Assembly: GCA_032358165.1 (NCBI GenBank)
Contig: JAALGY010000028.1
Span: 992,001 to 1,056,000, forward strand
Origin: Diplosphaera chodatii
Lineage: Eukaryota > Chlorophyta > Trebouxiophyceae > Prasiolales > Stichococcaceae
Direction of reading: 5' to 3'
DNA length: 64,000 nucleotides
Part shown: positions 36,365 through 48,491 of the stretch, piece after piece
Numbering within the stretch: the stretch's first letter is position 1
Layout of the letters: each line of letters opens with the position of its first letter
The notes under the pieces: generated by a model
Database searches by the model: none
What the model saw: only the letters and a program-made list of their open reading frames with translations
What the model was told of the DNA's origin: nothing
Translations under genes and position numbers: made by a program

Positions 36365-36913
36365 GCTGGGTTGGGCGTTTCGTGCAAACAACAGGGCCTG
36401 CAGTCTTGATTGACTGACGTTCAACCGCCTGCTATCAATACGGCTCGCCGAGCCGCAGCCACATCGTTCCTGAGGTAGCAAACTCACCAACGCCCCACAG
36501 CTTGCCACTGAGCTGTGTTGCAGCCTCGACAGAAGTTGCGTGTTTGCTGCATGGCACCTGAACGGCACGATAGGGACCGGCCTTTCCTCCTGGCACCCTT
36601 TCGAGGCTGGTGTTCCACTCCACCATTCCAAGCTACGGTGCAATGGCCTGCTGTATGCTTGCTCACATATCTGACAATACAACAGGGTCTCAGTGTCTCC
36701 TTTGGTCGGTTTGCCACAAGTCACGGCTGCAAACTCGATTGTTTTGCGACCCCACACGCATGCCGCTGGCGGCAGGTGCATGCTGCATTGACTGCAGTGG
36801 CTGCTTGGCAGCAGTGTCACAGGGCAACGATGATGCACCTCATTCATTGCCACAGAGTCTTGTCTGCTTGATGCACGCTGTCAGTCCAAGGGAGCCCCAG
36901 CGGATAGGCATTC
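36365..36913. other. Divergent upstream region, RPN2 / methyltransferase
   Basis: About 550 bases shared upstream of two divergent genes. No exon recognised; it should carry both promoters. Confidence 0.4.
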
Positions 36914-39900
36914 ATGTTCAGTTTTGTCCCGCCGGAGCAGCTGTCAACAGACGCCAGAGGTGGATTGCCTTACGTTCTGTACGCTGATCTCATTGGCATA
37001 TCACAAGTACCCAGCTTCAACAGCGGATCATATTTGATGTTGGTTGGGTTAACAGATGAGCTGGATGCCAAGGCTGGCGCCAGGTGGGACTGCTTCTACA
37101 AACGCCATGCGGAGAAGTTTTTCAGGGACAGGTGAGTTTCGACGGTGGTCAAATGGCTTGCCTCGTCATGACACTTCCCGAATGCACTATAGCATCAACT
37201 GAAACGACCGGTCTGCTGTCGTGGAGGCACTACTTGGACAAGGAGCTGCCGGCCCTGGTGGATGCCCGCACCATCCTCGAGGTACAGATGCCACAGCACC
37301 CTGCGAGCGACCTGCATGCACAGCTGTACAAAACGCAACACCCTCTCAATCTACACGTCAGATTCTCGTCACAAGTCCGCTCATCGGCAGCAATGCATCT
37401 GCAGGTAGGGTGCGGCGCCGGGAACACAGTGTATCCGCTGCTGGAGGTGTGCCGCCCCGAAACGGTCATCTATGCCTGCGACTTCAGCGCCACAGCGGTG
37501 GACCTCGTAAGGTGTGGTGTCACAGTGCAGCTGCCAGAGTATAGCTGCTGCACACCCACCACAATGATGACATGTTCGGAGTCTTGTCGAGCGTCCGAAA
37601 GCCCTTGATTGTGGCCATGTTTACCGGTACGTAGGAGCCACCCTCAATACAAGCGGCAGCGTGTCCACGCTTTCGTGGCAGACCTCACATGCGATGATCT
37701 GACCGCTGCTGTCCCGCCAGGCAGCATCGAGATATGCACGCTGGTGTTCGTGCTGTCGGCCATCGCGCCCTCTCGCATGCAGCAGGCAAGTCTGCAGCAG
37801 GAACCAAGACGACACCAATGGCGCTTGTCTTTTGAGAAACACAACCGCAGGGCAAACTGCGCATGCTGACTCAACTGAAGACTGCCATCGTCTTTGCTGC
37901 GAACCCTGCGCGTATGTGAACCAACAGGCGGTCCGCAACATTGCACGCACGCTGATCCCTGGCAGCGGGAGGATCTTCTTCAGGGACTATGCGGAAGGCG
38001 ACCTCGCAGCAGCTCGCCTCCACAAGGTGGCCGTTGCCTAGTTGCTGTGGCGGCATACGCTGCCAATGGTAAAGGCGTTACGTCAGGATGTCGAACAGGC
38101 AACACTCTTGCACATGCTACAGGCAGGGAAGACCCGGCAGTTGGGGCCTGGCGCATATTGTCGAGGCGACGGCACCCGCACATACTTCTTCAGCAATGTG
38201 AGCTTCACACGTGCACCGAGGCAAAATGCAGCTTTCTGTACAGCAGTCACTGCCAGATGTACCTTTCAATCTTTTCCATCAAAGCAGCATCAGTCCTTCG
38301 TGGTGATGTCGGTGACGTTGTCGAAGGTCGGAGGGCAACATCAGGGTTGTCGGCTGCGCACAGGCGGAGCTGCAGGAGCTGTTTGCTGCGGAGGGCTTCC
38401 GCTGCGACGCCGTCAAGGTGCACCAGCGGCACACCCGCAACCGCGCGCAGCAGACCACCATGGTGCGGCACTGGGTGCAAGCCACCTTCACGTACCAGGG
38501 CCCTGGTGAGCAGAGCGGTTGGGGCACCTACACCCCTGGAAACGCGTTTGAGCATGGAGCGTTGCGTGGATCATGATACCAACCTGCGGCGTAATTGGGG
38601 TGGTCATGGTGCCCATCGCAGGGAATGCACGCCATCTGAACGTGGCAGCAGAGCCAGATGCGGTTGCTGGCACAAGTGTGGCGGATGCAGGGACCAGCCT
38701 GACAGCTAATGGTGCGGACAGCTGCAGGTCCAGCAGTGCAGAGGACCCTTTGGCTCTCAGCAGCGCTGACAAGCTGCAGGCAGAAGAACCACTGCGGCCT
38801 GCAGGCCAGCACCCTTCAGCTGCGGCCGGCCCACAGCAGCACGAATGGGAGGCCAGCACCAGCAGCGGAGTCGTCGGCTCGGAGCTGTCGGATCTCTTTC
38901 ACGAGCCCGTGGAGATGCAGGTATTGTCAGGACGGGAACAGTGCAACAGCAGGCGTGGGCTCAGGCATCCTAGCCAAGCCTACCTCGGATACAACTTGAC
39001 ACAATCACACTGGAGCATTCCAGCTGTTATGACCGCATGGCATGGCCACGCCAGGAGGTGACAGAGCAGCTGGCACCAGGTCTGGCGCTGCGGCTGGCGC
39101 TGATGCCACGGCAGCACTGCCACACAGCTAGCCACACGGCGCTCATGGTGTGGCAGGCGGCGCGGCCCCTGGCGCAGCTGCTGCTGTCATGCCCAGGCTA
39201 CTTCCAATGTGAGGAGCCTGCCTTGCACGCAGCTGCCGCTGCATGCTTGCTGTGCGCACATCATGCATGCATAGAAGGCCGGGGCTTGCCCTTCCATCTG
39301 AACCGAGCAGGGCCAGTCCACCCAGATCACACACCTTGAACTTGCGTAGGGAAACACATGCTGGAGCTGGGGTGTGGGGCTGCTGGACTGGCAGCTGTGG
39401 CGGCATCTCGAGCCGCCCGACGCATCGTCTGCACGGACGGCAGCGCAGAGGCGCTGCGGCTCCTGGGCCGCAACCTGGCCACAAACTCCCACCTATTTCT
39501 GGCAGAGCGCGTCATGCTGCGGCAGCTGGTGTGGGACGACCCTCGCCACATCACAGCCCTGCAGGTGCACATCAACCGAAAGGGTTGGGATTTTGAGCGC
39601 AGCAGCGCAGCGCATCGGCATGCGCTCAGTAGGTATGGTGCTGTGAATTGCCCCTCCCAGTCCTGACGATACAACATGCCACATGTTCCTGCTTCTTTTG
39701 CAGGAGGAACACCCCGGCGGCTTTGATGTGGTATGCGGTGCAGATGTGATTTATGCGATAACCAGCATCCCCTCGCTGTTTGCTGCGGCGGCGGCGCTGC
39801 TATCTGCCTCGCTGGAGGCACGTCTGATGCTGTGCCACACAGCACGCAGCGTCAGCGAGGATGTCATCCTGCAGCACGCGACTGACGCAGGCCTGCTGGC

Positions 39901-40000
39901 AGTGCGTGGGCCGACGGAGGTCGTGCAAGCTGCAACATCGCTGGGCATCACATCAGGCTCAGCGATGCGTTTGCTGTGGTTTCAAAGAAGACGGCTGTGA
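36914..40000 (+). CDS. Two-domain methyltransferase: METTL6/TRM140-like plus family-16
   Basis: The N-terminal half is a class I SAM methyltransferase of the METTL2/6/8 group, which makes 3-methylcytidine at position 32 of tRNAs. Evidence: WDCFYKRHAEKFFRDR joined to HYLDKELP, then the SAM-binding VGCGAGNTVYPLLEV with YACDFSATAVDLV (37407-37510), HAFVADLTCDDL and IEICTLVFVLSAI, AVRNIARTLIPGSGRIFFRD, GDGTRTYFFSN, and LQELFAAEGFRCDAVKVHQR ending near 38505. After a linker of about 600 bases a second methyltransferase begins: LMVWQAARPLAQLLL (about 39145), MLELGCGAAGLAAVAASRAA with VCTDGSAEALRLL (39358-39480), LVWDD, then FDVVCGADVIYA (from about 39722), ending WFQRRRL at 40000. That half is methyltransferase family 16, which includes protein-lysine enzymes such as METTL21/EEF2KMT. 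One intron uses a GC donor at 37796. Fusion rather than two genes is inferred from the lack of a stop or promoter between the halves. Confidence 0.82.
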
Positions 40001-40324
40001 TGTCGTGTAGCCCTTGGCAGCTTGCCGCCAGCTTGTATCATCAATCTGACTGGCAGAACATCGTCAAGTCAACAGCTCGTCCAGGCAAGTCAGCTGCAGC
40101 ATCGACTGTTGTGAATGAACTTGAGGCACTTTGCCATCTGGGTGCTTGCAACCCTTTGACGATACAAGCAGAATACGTCTGGGAAGCTAAATGCAGTGGC
40201 CCTTTGCCAGCATCAGCACGCCTCAATCATACACCACCATGCACACAGAGTTCGTCCAAAACATGCACGTCCCATCAAAGCACTTGTTCACATGAGCTGT
40301 CAGCACCAGTCGGGCGGCTGCTGA
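40001..40324. other. Convergent intergenic region, methyltransferase / GID4
   Basis: About 320 bases of 3' flanking sequence between convergent genes; nothing else seen. Confidence 0.4.
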
Positions 40325-42652
40325 TCAGCTGAACTGGTATGTCGAGGAGGAAACCCCATGATGGCTCATGCGCGCTGCGTGGAGCTTGAGTTTCTGGAAT
40401 GGCTGGCACCCGCTGTCAAAGTAGTAGCCCTCCAGCTGCCCACTTGTGCACGACATCGCTACATAGTAGAAGCCCTGCAGCAATAGCAAGCCCATACCAT
40501 GGAATGGCGCCCTGGGCAGACACGCAAAGCAGTGATGCAACTCGAGGCACACCCACGACACACTTGCAGGACGGGCGTCAGAGGCAGGAAAGCGATGGGA
40601 GACCTGGATGGTTAGGCCGCAGGACTCGGTGTGTTTCGAATCGAAGCTGCGCTCTTTCCAGCGCATGAAGACGACGTCTTCAGCTGCCACTGCTGCAGAC
40701 GCGGCGGCAGCTGCTTCCTCCCTGCTGGTTCCCTCTGGTTGTGGGTGTGCAGCCCGTGCCAGGTGCTGCTGTATGCGCTGGAAGGCTGGGAACCTGCATG
40801 ATGATGTGCAGACGCAGTCAGATGGTCTGGAATGCGACAAGAGCCCAAGTGCATTGCAAGCTGGGTCTCGGCGTTTGACTGCCTCTGCGCCGCTAAACCC
40901 AGCATCACAACACTTCCAGCAAACACTCACTTCTGCCAGTGCGACCAGTCGTTGGCTTTGTCAGCCCCCCACTGCCCAGTAACAAAGGTGTGTGGTCCGA
41001 CCCCCACGATGCTGCCCTCCCAGAAGGTGGTGACCGGCGCGTCGATCTTGGGGACATTGTCTGCAGAGCCATGTGAGAACATGTCACAGCAGTCAGACGT
41101 TATGCAGGCACAGTATCCGACTACTACTACTGACGTGTTCCAGCTGGCACGCAAGCATTGTTGCCCACCTGCTGTCATGCTGCCGCAGATGTATCCGACA
41201 GTCCAGTCACACTCCTGCAAGGCACAAAGCTAATATGAATCGCACGCATCTTGTGAATGTAATTAGCCTAGGCAGCTTCGCAGCAATGAACATTCTGCCA
41301 TTCTGCCAAGGCCATAGTGGTATGACTATGGGCTTGAGCAACAGGATCACCTCCACACAGACTGCGACCGCCCAGTTGTGGCTGCTGTCGCTGATGCGGT
41401 TGTTGCACTGGCTGCCCTGGAAGCACATGCCGGGCCGCAGCAGCGGCGGCCGCTCTGCTGGTGCAACCTGGGACCGACCATAGGCACTTTGTCAGTGTCC
41501 TACTAGTGAAAGTCGAGCTGGAGCACCATGTGTCAACACAGGAACACTCGGCATGATCCCGGTGGCGCAGTCAGCCGGGTGCCTGCCTGGTGGCCGTCTG
41601 GCCGCAGGTCGAGGTCCAGCAGCGCCGCGTCGGGGCCCGGCACGTCGTCGAGCAGGTGCCACTCGTCGGACAGGATGGGGCAGGGCTCCGAGGCGTCGAG
41701 CAGGGCGCCCGCCGCGTCACCCGCCCCGCCGGGCCGCAGCAGCTCGCCCCGCCCCAGCGCCCGGATCTCGCTGCGCACGCCCTCCTCGCTGCGCATCCCC
41801 CGCGCCCGCATCTCCCGCTGCACAAAGGTTACAAAGCTTGCCTGAAAACCACTACTCCATTCGTATGCAGACACCTCGCGACCTCAATATTTGACACGTA
41901 GACATCTCTGTGCACGAAGTGGCGTGCTGCGGTGCTATGGACTGTGTGTGACTGTCAGCAACATGCTGCACATGCACAGGACTCTGCCCATGCGACACGT
42001 CCTCTGCTCGCCTGCACATCTTGCATGCCAACACGGCTGCTGCTGTTGGTTGTGCACAGGATCTGAAAAGAGGCTGACACATCTGCTGCGGCGGCACGGC
42101 CATGCAAGGAAGCTTGTTGCACGCAGTATCTCATCCTGGATGTTCAGCTCACCAGCATGCGGAGCTGACGCACGGTTGACAGGCGGCTGGCATCGTAAGT
42201 CCCAGGGCCGCTGCCTAGGCGGTTGCTGCTGAGCAGGATGTCGTCGCGCACGGCCTGCGTGGCCGCGTTGACGCCTTCGACCCACTCGTCGTCAGGGTTC
42301 GCGATGTCCTGTGCACAAGAACAGACCAAGACGGCTGCAAACCGTGCAGGCACATGTGCCGCACGCGGCAGCAGGCAGGCCAAGGCATGCCTCTGCGCGT
42401 GCACACCCCAGCTGTCGTTTGGGCGGTCTATGAGCACGCAAGGCCGACGATACGTAGTGACAGCGTTTGTGGGGTCACCAGACCCTGCTGGGGAGGCCAT
42501 CATGCTTCGCAGGAAGGTGGCCAGGAAGCGAACTCTTCCTCACTCCAACAGGCAGGCACGGTGGCCGTTCGCACCTGGAATCCGCGGTAGGCGGCTTGCA
42601 GGCGGCCCCGGGCCAGGTACGTCCTGGCCTGCGGTTCGGGCTCGATGATCAT
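40325..42652 (-). CDS. GID4: GID4/VID24 substrate receptor of the GID/CTLH E3 ligase
   Basis: GID4 is the beta-barrel receptor that presents N-degron substrates, classically gluconeogenic enzymes, to the GID/CTLH ubiquitin ligase. Core exons read LLRPGMCFQGSQCNNRISDS (about 41380-41440), CDWTVGYICGSMTA (about 41175-41220), NVPKIDAPVTTFWEGSIVG followed by FVTGQWGADKANDWSHWQK (40927-41060), FPAFQRIQQHLARAA, VVFMRWKERSF, and GFYYVAMSCTSGQLEGYYFD before the stop at 40325. These match the GID4 barrel strands and the FYY..EGYYF signature. Upstream exons form an N-terminal extension: likely start MIIEPEPQARTYLARGRLQA at 42652, then NPDDEWVEGVNAATQAVRDD (about 42290) and SEEGVRSEIRALGRGELLRP with a Leu/Asp-rich tail (about 41590-41790). 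The extension has no domain I recognise; its membership in this gene rests on continuous exon phasing and lack of another stop. Confidence 0.8.
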
Positions 42653-43436
42653 GTCGTGAACTGCCAACGTGGGTACTCGGGTCCCCCCAACGCTGCCACG
42701 GAGATACAGTACTGCAGACCCGGCTTACACCCCCGAAAACGTGTGTCAGTGCCGCACTCGGGTGAACAGCTGCCCAAGTACGTCACGCCCGGGCCGAGTC
42801 GCTTGGGGAAAGGCACGATGGGTGGTGCACAACCCCAAAGACTGAGCTCAACAGACTCACGCGAGAGGATTGTCCACACGGATAGTAACAGCAGGCACGC
42901 GGTGAGACCCTTGGGCTGAGCGTGGAAACACGACGAGGAAGGATGGCATGAGCTGTGGAGCCCGTGGGTTGGACATGACCGAGGGTTTAGCTACTGTGCA
43001 CGAGGCCGAGCTGTTGGCTGCTAGCCGAGTCCATGGCGGTAGTATGCTGGAGGCTGAAAACCTATATTCTCCAGACTTGCGCCTGGTGAATGGCTGCCAG
43101 CGAAGCCTTGTTTGGGTGCTCCAGATCACTGCGTTGCTGCAAGCACCTATTGCCTTCGTCATCACTTTATTTGCAACTTGCGATGACCGCTTGCCGTAAA
43201 CCACAACAGCACACACAAACAAAGTTTGAGCAATCCCTGGGCAATGCAACAGAAAGCGTAATTGCCCGCATCATGTTGCTCAAATGTCGCCACAAACCAA
43301 AGCAGCAGCTGAAACCACCTCCTACCTCCTAACCACTAACGAATCCTTGCAGCCCATCACTGCTTCACGGCAGGACACCCATGCCGTACAAGAATATGCA
43401 CTTCTCAGTACCGTAGGCATAGATGACAATAGCCCA
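42653..43436. other. Intergenic, GID4 promoter and AFG1 3' flank
   Basis: About 780 bases between two minus-strand genes. No exon or RNA gene recognised. Confidence 0.4.
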
Positions 43437-46400
43437 TCAATGTATGGACGACCGCAGGCCACCACGCTCGTGGCGGCTGGTGGACCTGCTGCGGCGGTTG
43501 CCTTTGCGGTCATACAGTGCCAGCAACAGCTCTGGCGCGTGCTTCTCAGCATGCTGGGTCAGGTACTCCCGACTCTGCATCTCGATGAGGCGCGAGATGG
43601 TGCGGTCTTTCGTGAAGCCCAGATTGTCGTCGACCACCTGCGGAGCCAGCACGCAGTTGCATGGATGTTCCATTGCTACGGGCTGCCGGCCACGACCCTG
43701 CAGATGTTCGGACCTCTCGCACGACACATTGCTGTGGAGCAGAGCCGAGCGTACATCAGGTGCTGCAAAACGCAAGGTTGACATGTCGTCGCACGACCCA
43801 CCAGGTCATCCTCGGTGCGGTCCTTCGCCTCGGCATGCGGCAGCACCTTCTCAAACAGCTCGAAGGGCTCCGCCTCTGCCGACATGAACACCCGGATCCT
43901 GCAAATCGTTTGTCAGAATGAGGCGAGCACAAGCAGCCTGGCAGAAGGCGATCAAGCATGACAGCCCGTGTAGTTCATTTTGTCAACAATGGTGTGTAAG
44001 CACTTCAGTCAGGACACCCACCGCTGCTCATACAGCACATCGATGAGAATCATGAAGCGGTAGGCTGCTGGTCGATTTGCGGCTGTCACACGCGGCACGC
44101 CGCTGATGGCCACAGAGTGAAAGTGACCGGCGAGTGCGACGTAGTCTGCCGCTGCCAGCGGCTTGCCGCACAGCTCGTCGAAGGACAGCATGCAGATGCA
44201 CCCGCCTGTTTGACAATGCGTAAAGCACGGAACTCCGATGGTTGGCATGCGTGCAGACTGCATGGTTACATGGATGCATCATGAGGTGTTGGTGCACATC
44301 AGGGCCTTAGGACATAGACGTTCATCGACCAGACAGAGCACCGTCACTGTACGCGAGCATTTGCACACGTCCTGACCAGGCAAGAGGCCCAGCACGTCGG
44401 CTTAATTGCTGCGAGCGGCTGCACAGCTGTACATGTGCACATTGGTAAGCTTGCAAACTGCACCTGCTTTATCAATCTGCAACTTGCGGCCCATCTGGAC
44501 GGGAATGGTGGTGGGCGCCACAGGCTGATGGTTGGTCAGTTCATGGAACGACTCCACCAGCGCCGCCTCCCGATCGCTGTCTGCAGCCGCAGCCACACCA
44601 GTCTCAGCCGAGGACTGCAATGTGGGAGTGAGAAAGTCCCAGACGACGGCTGCATGAAAAAGACCAGCACAACGATCTGGTCTGCTCCAGTGCAGCGATC
44701 ATGTAAGATGAGGCAAGAGTGCAGTCACGGCATCATGCAGGCACAACCATCGGCCCTTGCCTGTGAAGTACATGCCAAGGCGCGGGTGCGCCAGCTTCCG
44801 GTAGTCTGTAGGCGAGGCCATGTCATGGCAGACACAATGCTCCTGCAAAAAGGCTAACAGGTCTCCCTCATCTGAGCGGTGCAAGCACGTGCACCAGCTC
44901 TCACAGCGCAGCAGATTTGCTGAGGCGCTGAAGGCATTTGCATGCCTTGTCACCTTTAGACGGTCAATGAAGGGCAAGAATAGGACACGCTGCAGGCCGC
45001 CCTCGTACAGTGCATCAGGCGCGCGGTTGGAAGTGGACACTAGTACCACTCCCAGCTCCCATAGCCGGCTGCATGGCATGCGGACAGAGCGCAGGAAATC
45101 AGTACACCACATGGGACAGCCTCAAAGACAGCCTCAATGTATTGAGGCAGGTAGGCAGCTCGCTGCAACATCTTATGGAAGTAAGGTATGGACAGACCCT
45201 CGACACCTGAAGAGCCGGTTCAGGATCACTGCATCCGCAACATCTGTGACAAAGAATTCATCAAGTGCCAGCACGTTCATCTCATTTGCCAGCTCATCTG
45301 CCACCTGCAGACAAGTTGCCAGCAGCGTCAGGCACGGGCGGGATGCAGAACCAGCAACAACTATGTGAACAGACAACCCTGTCGTTCAATCACTCAGTTG
45401 TTGATGATCGGCTTCACCCAACGCACTGCCAGGGCAGCGATGCAACACACCATATGAAGGGCGTCACTGTCAGTGCGGTGCTTCTGCAGCCGCGAATGCA
45501 CGTCCAGCATGAAGTCATGGAAGTGTGTCCGCCTCAGCTGCAGCAGAGGACCAAGTCATTATTCTGCGTTGCCATTGCTGAAGACCTGGTGCACATGTGT
45601 CTGACACCAGTACAGGGGCTGCGCATAGCACAACTCAGGATGGCACCCTTGTTGCACCTTGAACTCGGGCGGTGCTGCTGTCACCAGCAGGTCCATCAGC
45701 ATTGTCTTGCCAACGCCAACACCACCATACATGTACAGCCCCTGCTGCGCCGTGCGCCGACCCGCCGGCTTTGCATCGTCGCTGCCCATGAAGCTGGACC
45801 ACCTGCAGCAGTGCACAGACGCGTGAGCAGAGTAGGGCGCTCGAAAACCATTGCACTTTTGCCAGCAACAGCACATACATAGCACTGCATGACAATGCAT
45901 AGCAGCCATCTGCGTACGCAGCATGAGTTTCAGCAGATGTCGTCATAATCTCAAGCATCCAGTCACACACCAGCCGCCATTGCCGCCGCCACGTTTTGAC
46001 GAATCTGCCTCGTAGTTGTCAACCACTGTGAGGCCGCTGGGGCGCCGCTTTGCCGGGTGCGCCGCCCGCAAGTCGTCATACAGCCGCTGCAGCATCTGCA
46101 CCGTTCGCTCCTGTCCTGGGTCCTGCATTGCATGTGCAAGGACACATGATGAGATCACCACGTCGGCTGGCAGCCAGCAACTCGCCAGCCAGCTGCAGAG
46201 CGCATGTGCCGCATGCTGCCACGTCGGCATCATGTGCATGCAAGACGTAGCATAGGGGCGCACCTTTCGATAAAGGCCCTCCTCCCGCTGCTTCCTGTAC
46301 AGTGCCAGGGGCCCCTCCTTCACATCAGCTGCGTCGGCAAGGAAGGAGTCCTTGGCATTGCTGCTGCTGTCGGCTTCCTCTTCCGCTGCAGCAAGGACAG

Positions 46401-46777
46401 AGGACTTTGCTTCAGACAAGCTGGGTTCACTGACATGAGGCCTGAAGCATGCAGTGGCATGTCAACTGCTCCGCTCAGGGCAAATATTCAAGTCCTCACG
46501 AAGAGATAGGTTTGAACAGCAATTGTGGGTTTGGTGTCATCATTGCGGATGCCTAGTGTCGCTCCAGTGCACATCTTGGCTGTTACTTCTTCGTGTCTGC
46601 ACAACACAGCACCCCCTCACCTGCATCGGGCTGTGGTTGGGCGGCAAAACCTCGAATAAATGCCTGCCATGCTGTGCAGTGTGCTGCCTGCTGCAGCGAC
46701 GGCGCCGCTGTGTTGTTGAAGCACAGTGTGTGAAGCTGGCTGTCTAGACTGACTGCCCAAGCTCCTGCATTAAGCAC
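43437..46777 (-). CDS. AFG1: AFG1/LACE1-like mitochondrial AAA+ ATPase
   Basis: Inner-membrane-associated mitochondrial P-loop ATPase that helps degrade or assemble respiratory-chain subunits. The first exon, starting at 46777, encodes [20 protein letters not shown] and further on [14 protein letters not shown], a good mitochondrial presequence. Next come [17 protein letters not shown] and [18 protein letters not shown], Walker A in [20 protein letters not shown] (about 45680-45740), [16 protein letters not shown] (about 45470-45520), Walker B in [20 protein letters not shown] (about 45195-45285), the sensor segment [20 protein letters not shown] (about 44990-45050), [37 protein letters not shown] (about 44120-44190) and [14 protein letters not shown]. 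It ends at 43437. Family residues GKT and DE are intact. The joint between the presequence exon and the exon at about 46430 keeps no obvious phase, so a small exon may be missing. Confidence 0.88.
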
Positions 46778-47929
46778 GATAGCAGGAGCGTCAGCATGGA
46801 TACCTTAGAGCAGCGCAGCCGGCGGCGCATGCAGAGCGTTGCACAACAGAGAGCTGACAACAAGATTTAATTAGCCACCTGGCCCTGATTGCACAAGCTG
46901 TGCTGACTGAGACGCGATGCGGGCCACCCTCACTGCATTCATTGCATTGAGGGGGGCCCGCCATTGACGCATAGCCTGCCGCTGAGCAAGGTGGTCGTTG
47001 CTGCTTGTTCCCAGACGGAGCAGCGATGCTGTGTGGGAATCCCGAGGCTCCCAGGCACACAGGCTCAGCAGCTGCCCTGTCTATGACGATTCGCGGCAGC
47101 TGCCAAGGGGGCTGCAGGCGATCTTGTTGCAAGCTGATCCACGGTCCGATGTATCAAAGCCAGTCAGCACCCACACCGGATAGCCCGAAGCATCTTCTGA
47201 CGACTATGCACGAAGGAATGGGTTATGGAGGCGCAGCCGCCGCGGCACGCGCCTGACTGTTGACTCAGCGGGGGGACTCCCCTGCCTGGATGTGGCGGGA
47301 CTCCTGTGGCCAAGAGGAACTCCAAGCCGGATCAGAATGCATATTGCCAGTGCTCAAGCTTCTGACGTCGTCAGGCAGTGCGTTTGGCTGCACGTTCACG
47401 TCGCTAACACGCTCCTTTTGGATTTCCTGTCTGGCCTACCAGCAAATCACACTGCTGATCAGCGCCATCAGAGGCTTCCCATTCTAACAATTGCATGGCT
47501 TGCAGCTTGCATTGATGATGAGCAGGCCTGAAGCCGCACGTTAACTATTGACGATGGCGAAGCTTTGATTCCGTGATCCGACACTGAAGAGTGTCACTAC
47601 TTTTGAAGCTTACTTGGCGGCGCGGTGTCAGGACCTGTTACAATTGGGTGCCAGACCACGTGTTGTGTGCAATCGATACGAGGGATCCGTCACTGTGCGA
47701 ATAGTGGACCCAGCACGTCGCAGCTGTATCGTCAGGGAGTGGGGTGCGTGCTGCTTCAACACACTCGCACACACTGCATGCCCACTGAAAGGTGGCAAAG
47801 CCTATTGTGCACAGCCTGTCGTCCATTGACAAGGCGGTAAAGGACGTATCCGTGTGCATGCTTGCGGGCGTGTACCAACGCTACGCTTCACTGCAGCAGG
47901 TTGGCGCCAGGTGCCGCAACGCACGGCAG
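46778..47929. other. Divergent upstream region, AFG1 / ELOF1
   Basis: More than 1.1 kb with only short open frames and no recognised protein on either strand. It should carry both promoters and 5' UTRs. A 5' non-coding exon of ELOF1 may lie in its right half. Confidence 0.4.
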
Positions 47930-48267
47930 ATGGGCAAGCGGAAGAGCAGCAAGCCGCCTCCAAAGAAGCAGAAGCCCAAGCTTGCGACGCAGTTTGCGTG
48001 TCCATTCTGCAACACCGACAACAGCGTCTCCTGCCAGTTCGACAGGGCTCGCGACATTGGCACAGTTTCGTGCAATGCCTGCCAGGTGCGGCATTGCGGC
48101 CCCAGATGCACCTGCAACTGTCACTGTATGCAGATTTCTAAGCTGATGCCAATATGCTTTTGGTTTTCTGGGCGCAGAGCAGCTATACGACGCCGATAAC
48201 AAAACTGAGCGAGCCCATAGATGTCTATAGTGATTGGATCGACGCCTGTGAGGCTGAGAACTCATGA
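47930..48267 (+). CDS. ELOF1: Transcription elongation factor 1 homolog
   Basis: Small zinc-binding factor of the Elf1 family that rides on elongating RNA polymerase II and aids passage through chromatin and transcription-coupled repair. Two exons, 47930-48085 and 48178-48267, give 81 residues against 83 in human. The basic N terminus [20 protein letters not shown] binds nucleic acid; the zinc ribbon has cysteine pairs in ACPFCNTD and SCNACQ; the second exon supplies [20 protein letters not shown] and the end. All family positions are kept and the phase across the intron is exact. The ORF is too short for size-based gene finders. Confidence 0.96.
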
Positions 48268-48491
48268 CGCAGAATCAACCGCTGGCACTGCTTTAGATGG
48301 TGATAATTTTCACACGGTGGCTGGGGTCAGGGGTGGGGGTGGACTTGCATGTACAATATCAGTGCAACATGAAGTGGGGTCGGGTCCCTGCAATGCTTCG
48401 GTCACTCGGACTAATGTATGATACAAAGGCTACCGTTGGTTTGCTGTGGCATCTGAGACATCCTGACGCTAAAACCTGCTGAGGATATGCT

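Noticed and set aside
47005..47256. 83-codon open frame upstream of ELOF1
   Set aside because: Compositionally ordinary, no motif, and more likely 5' flank than a gene.
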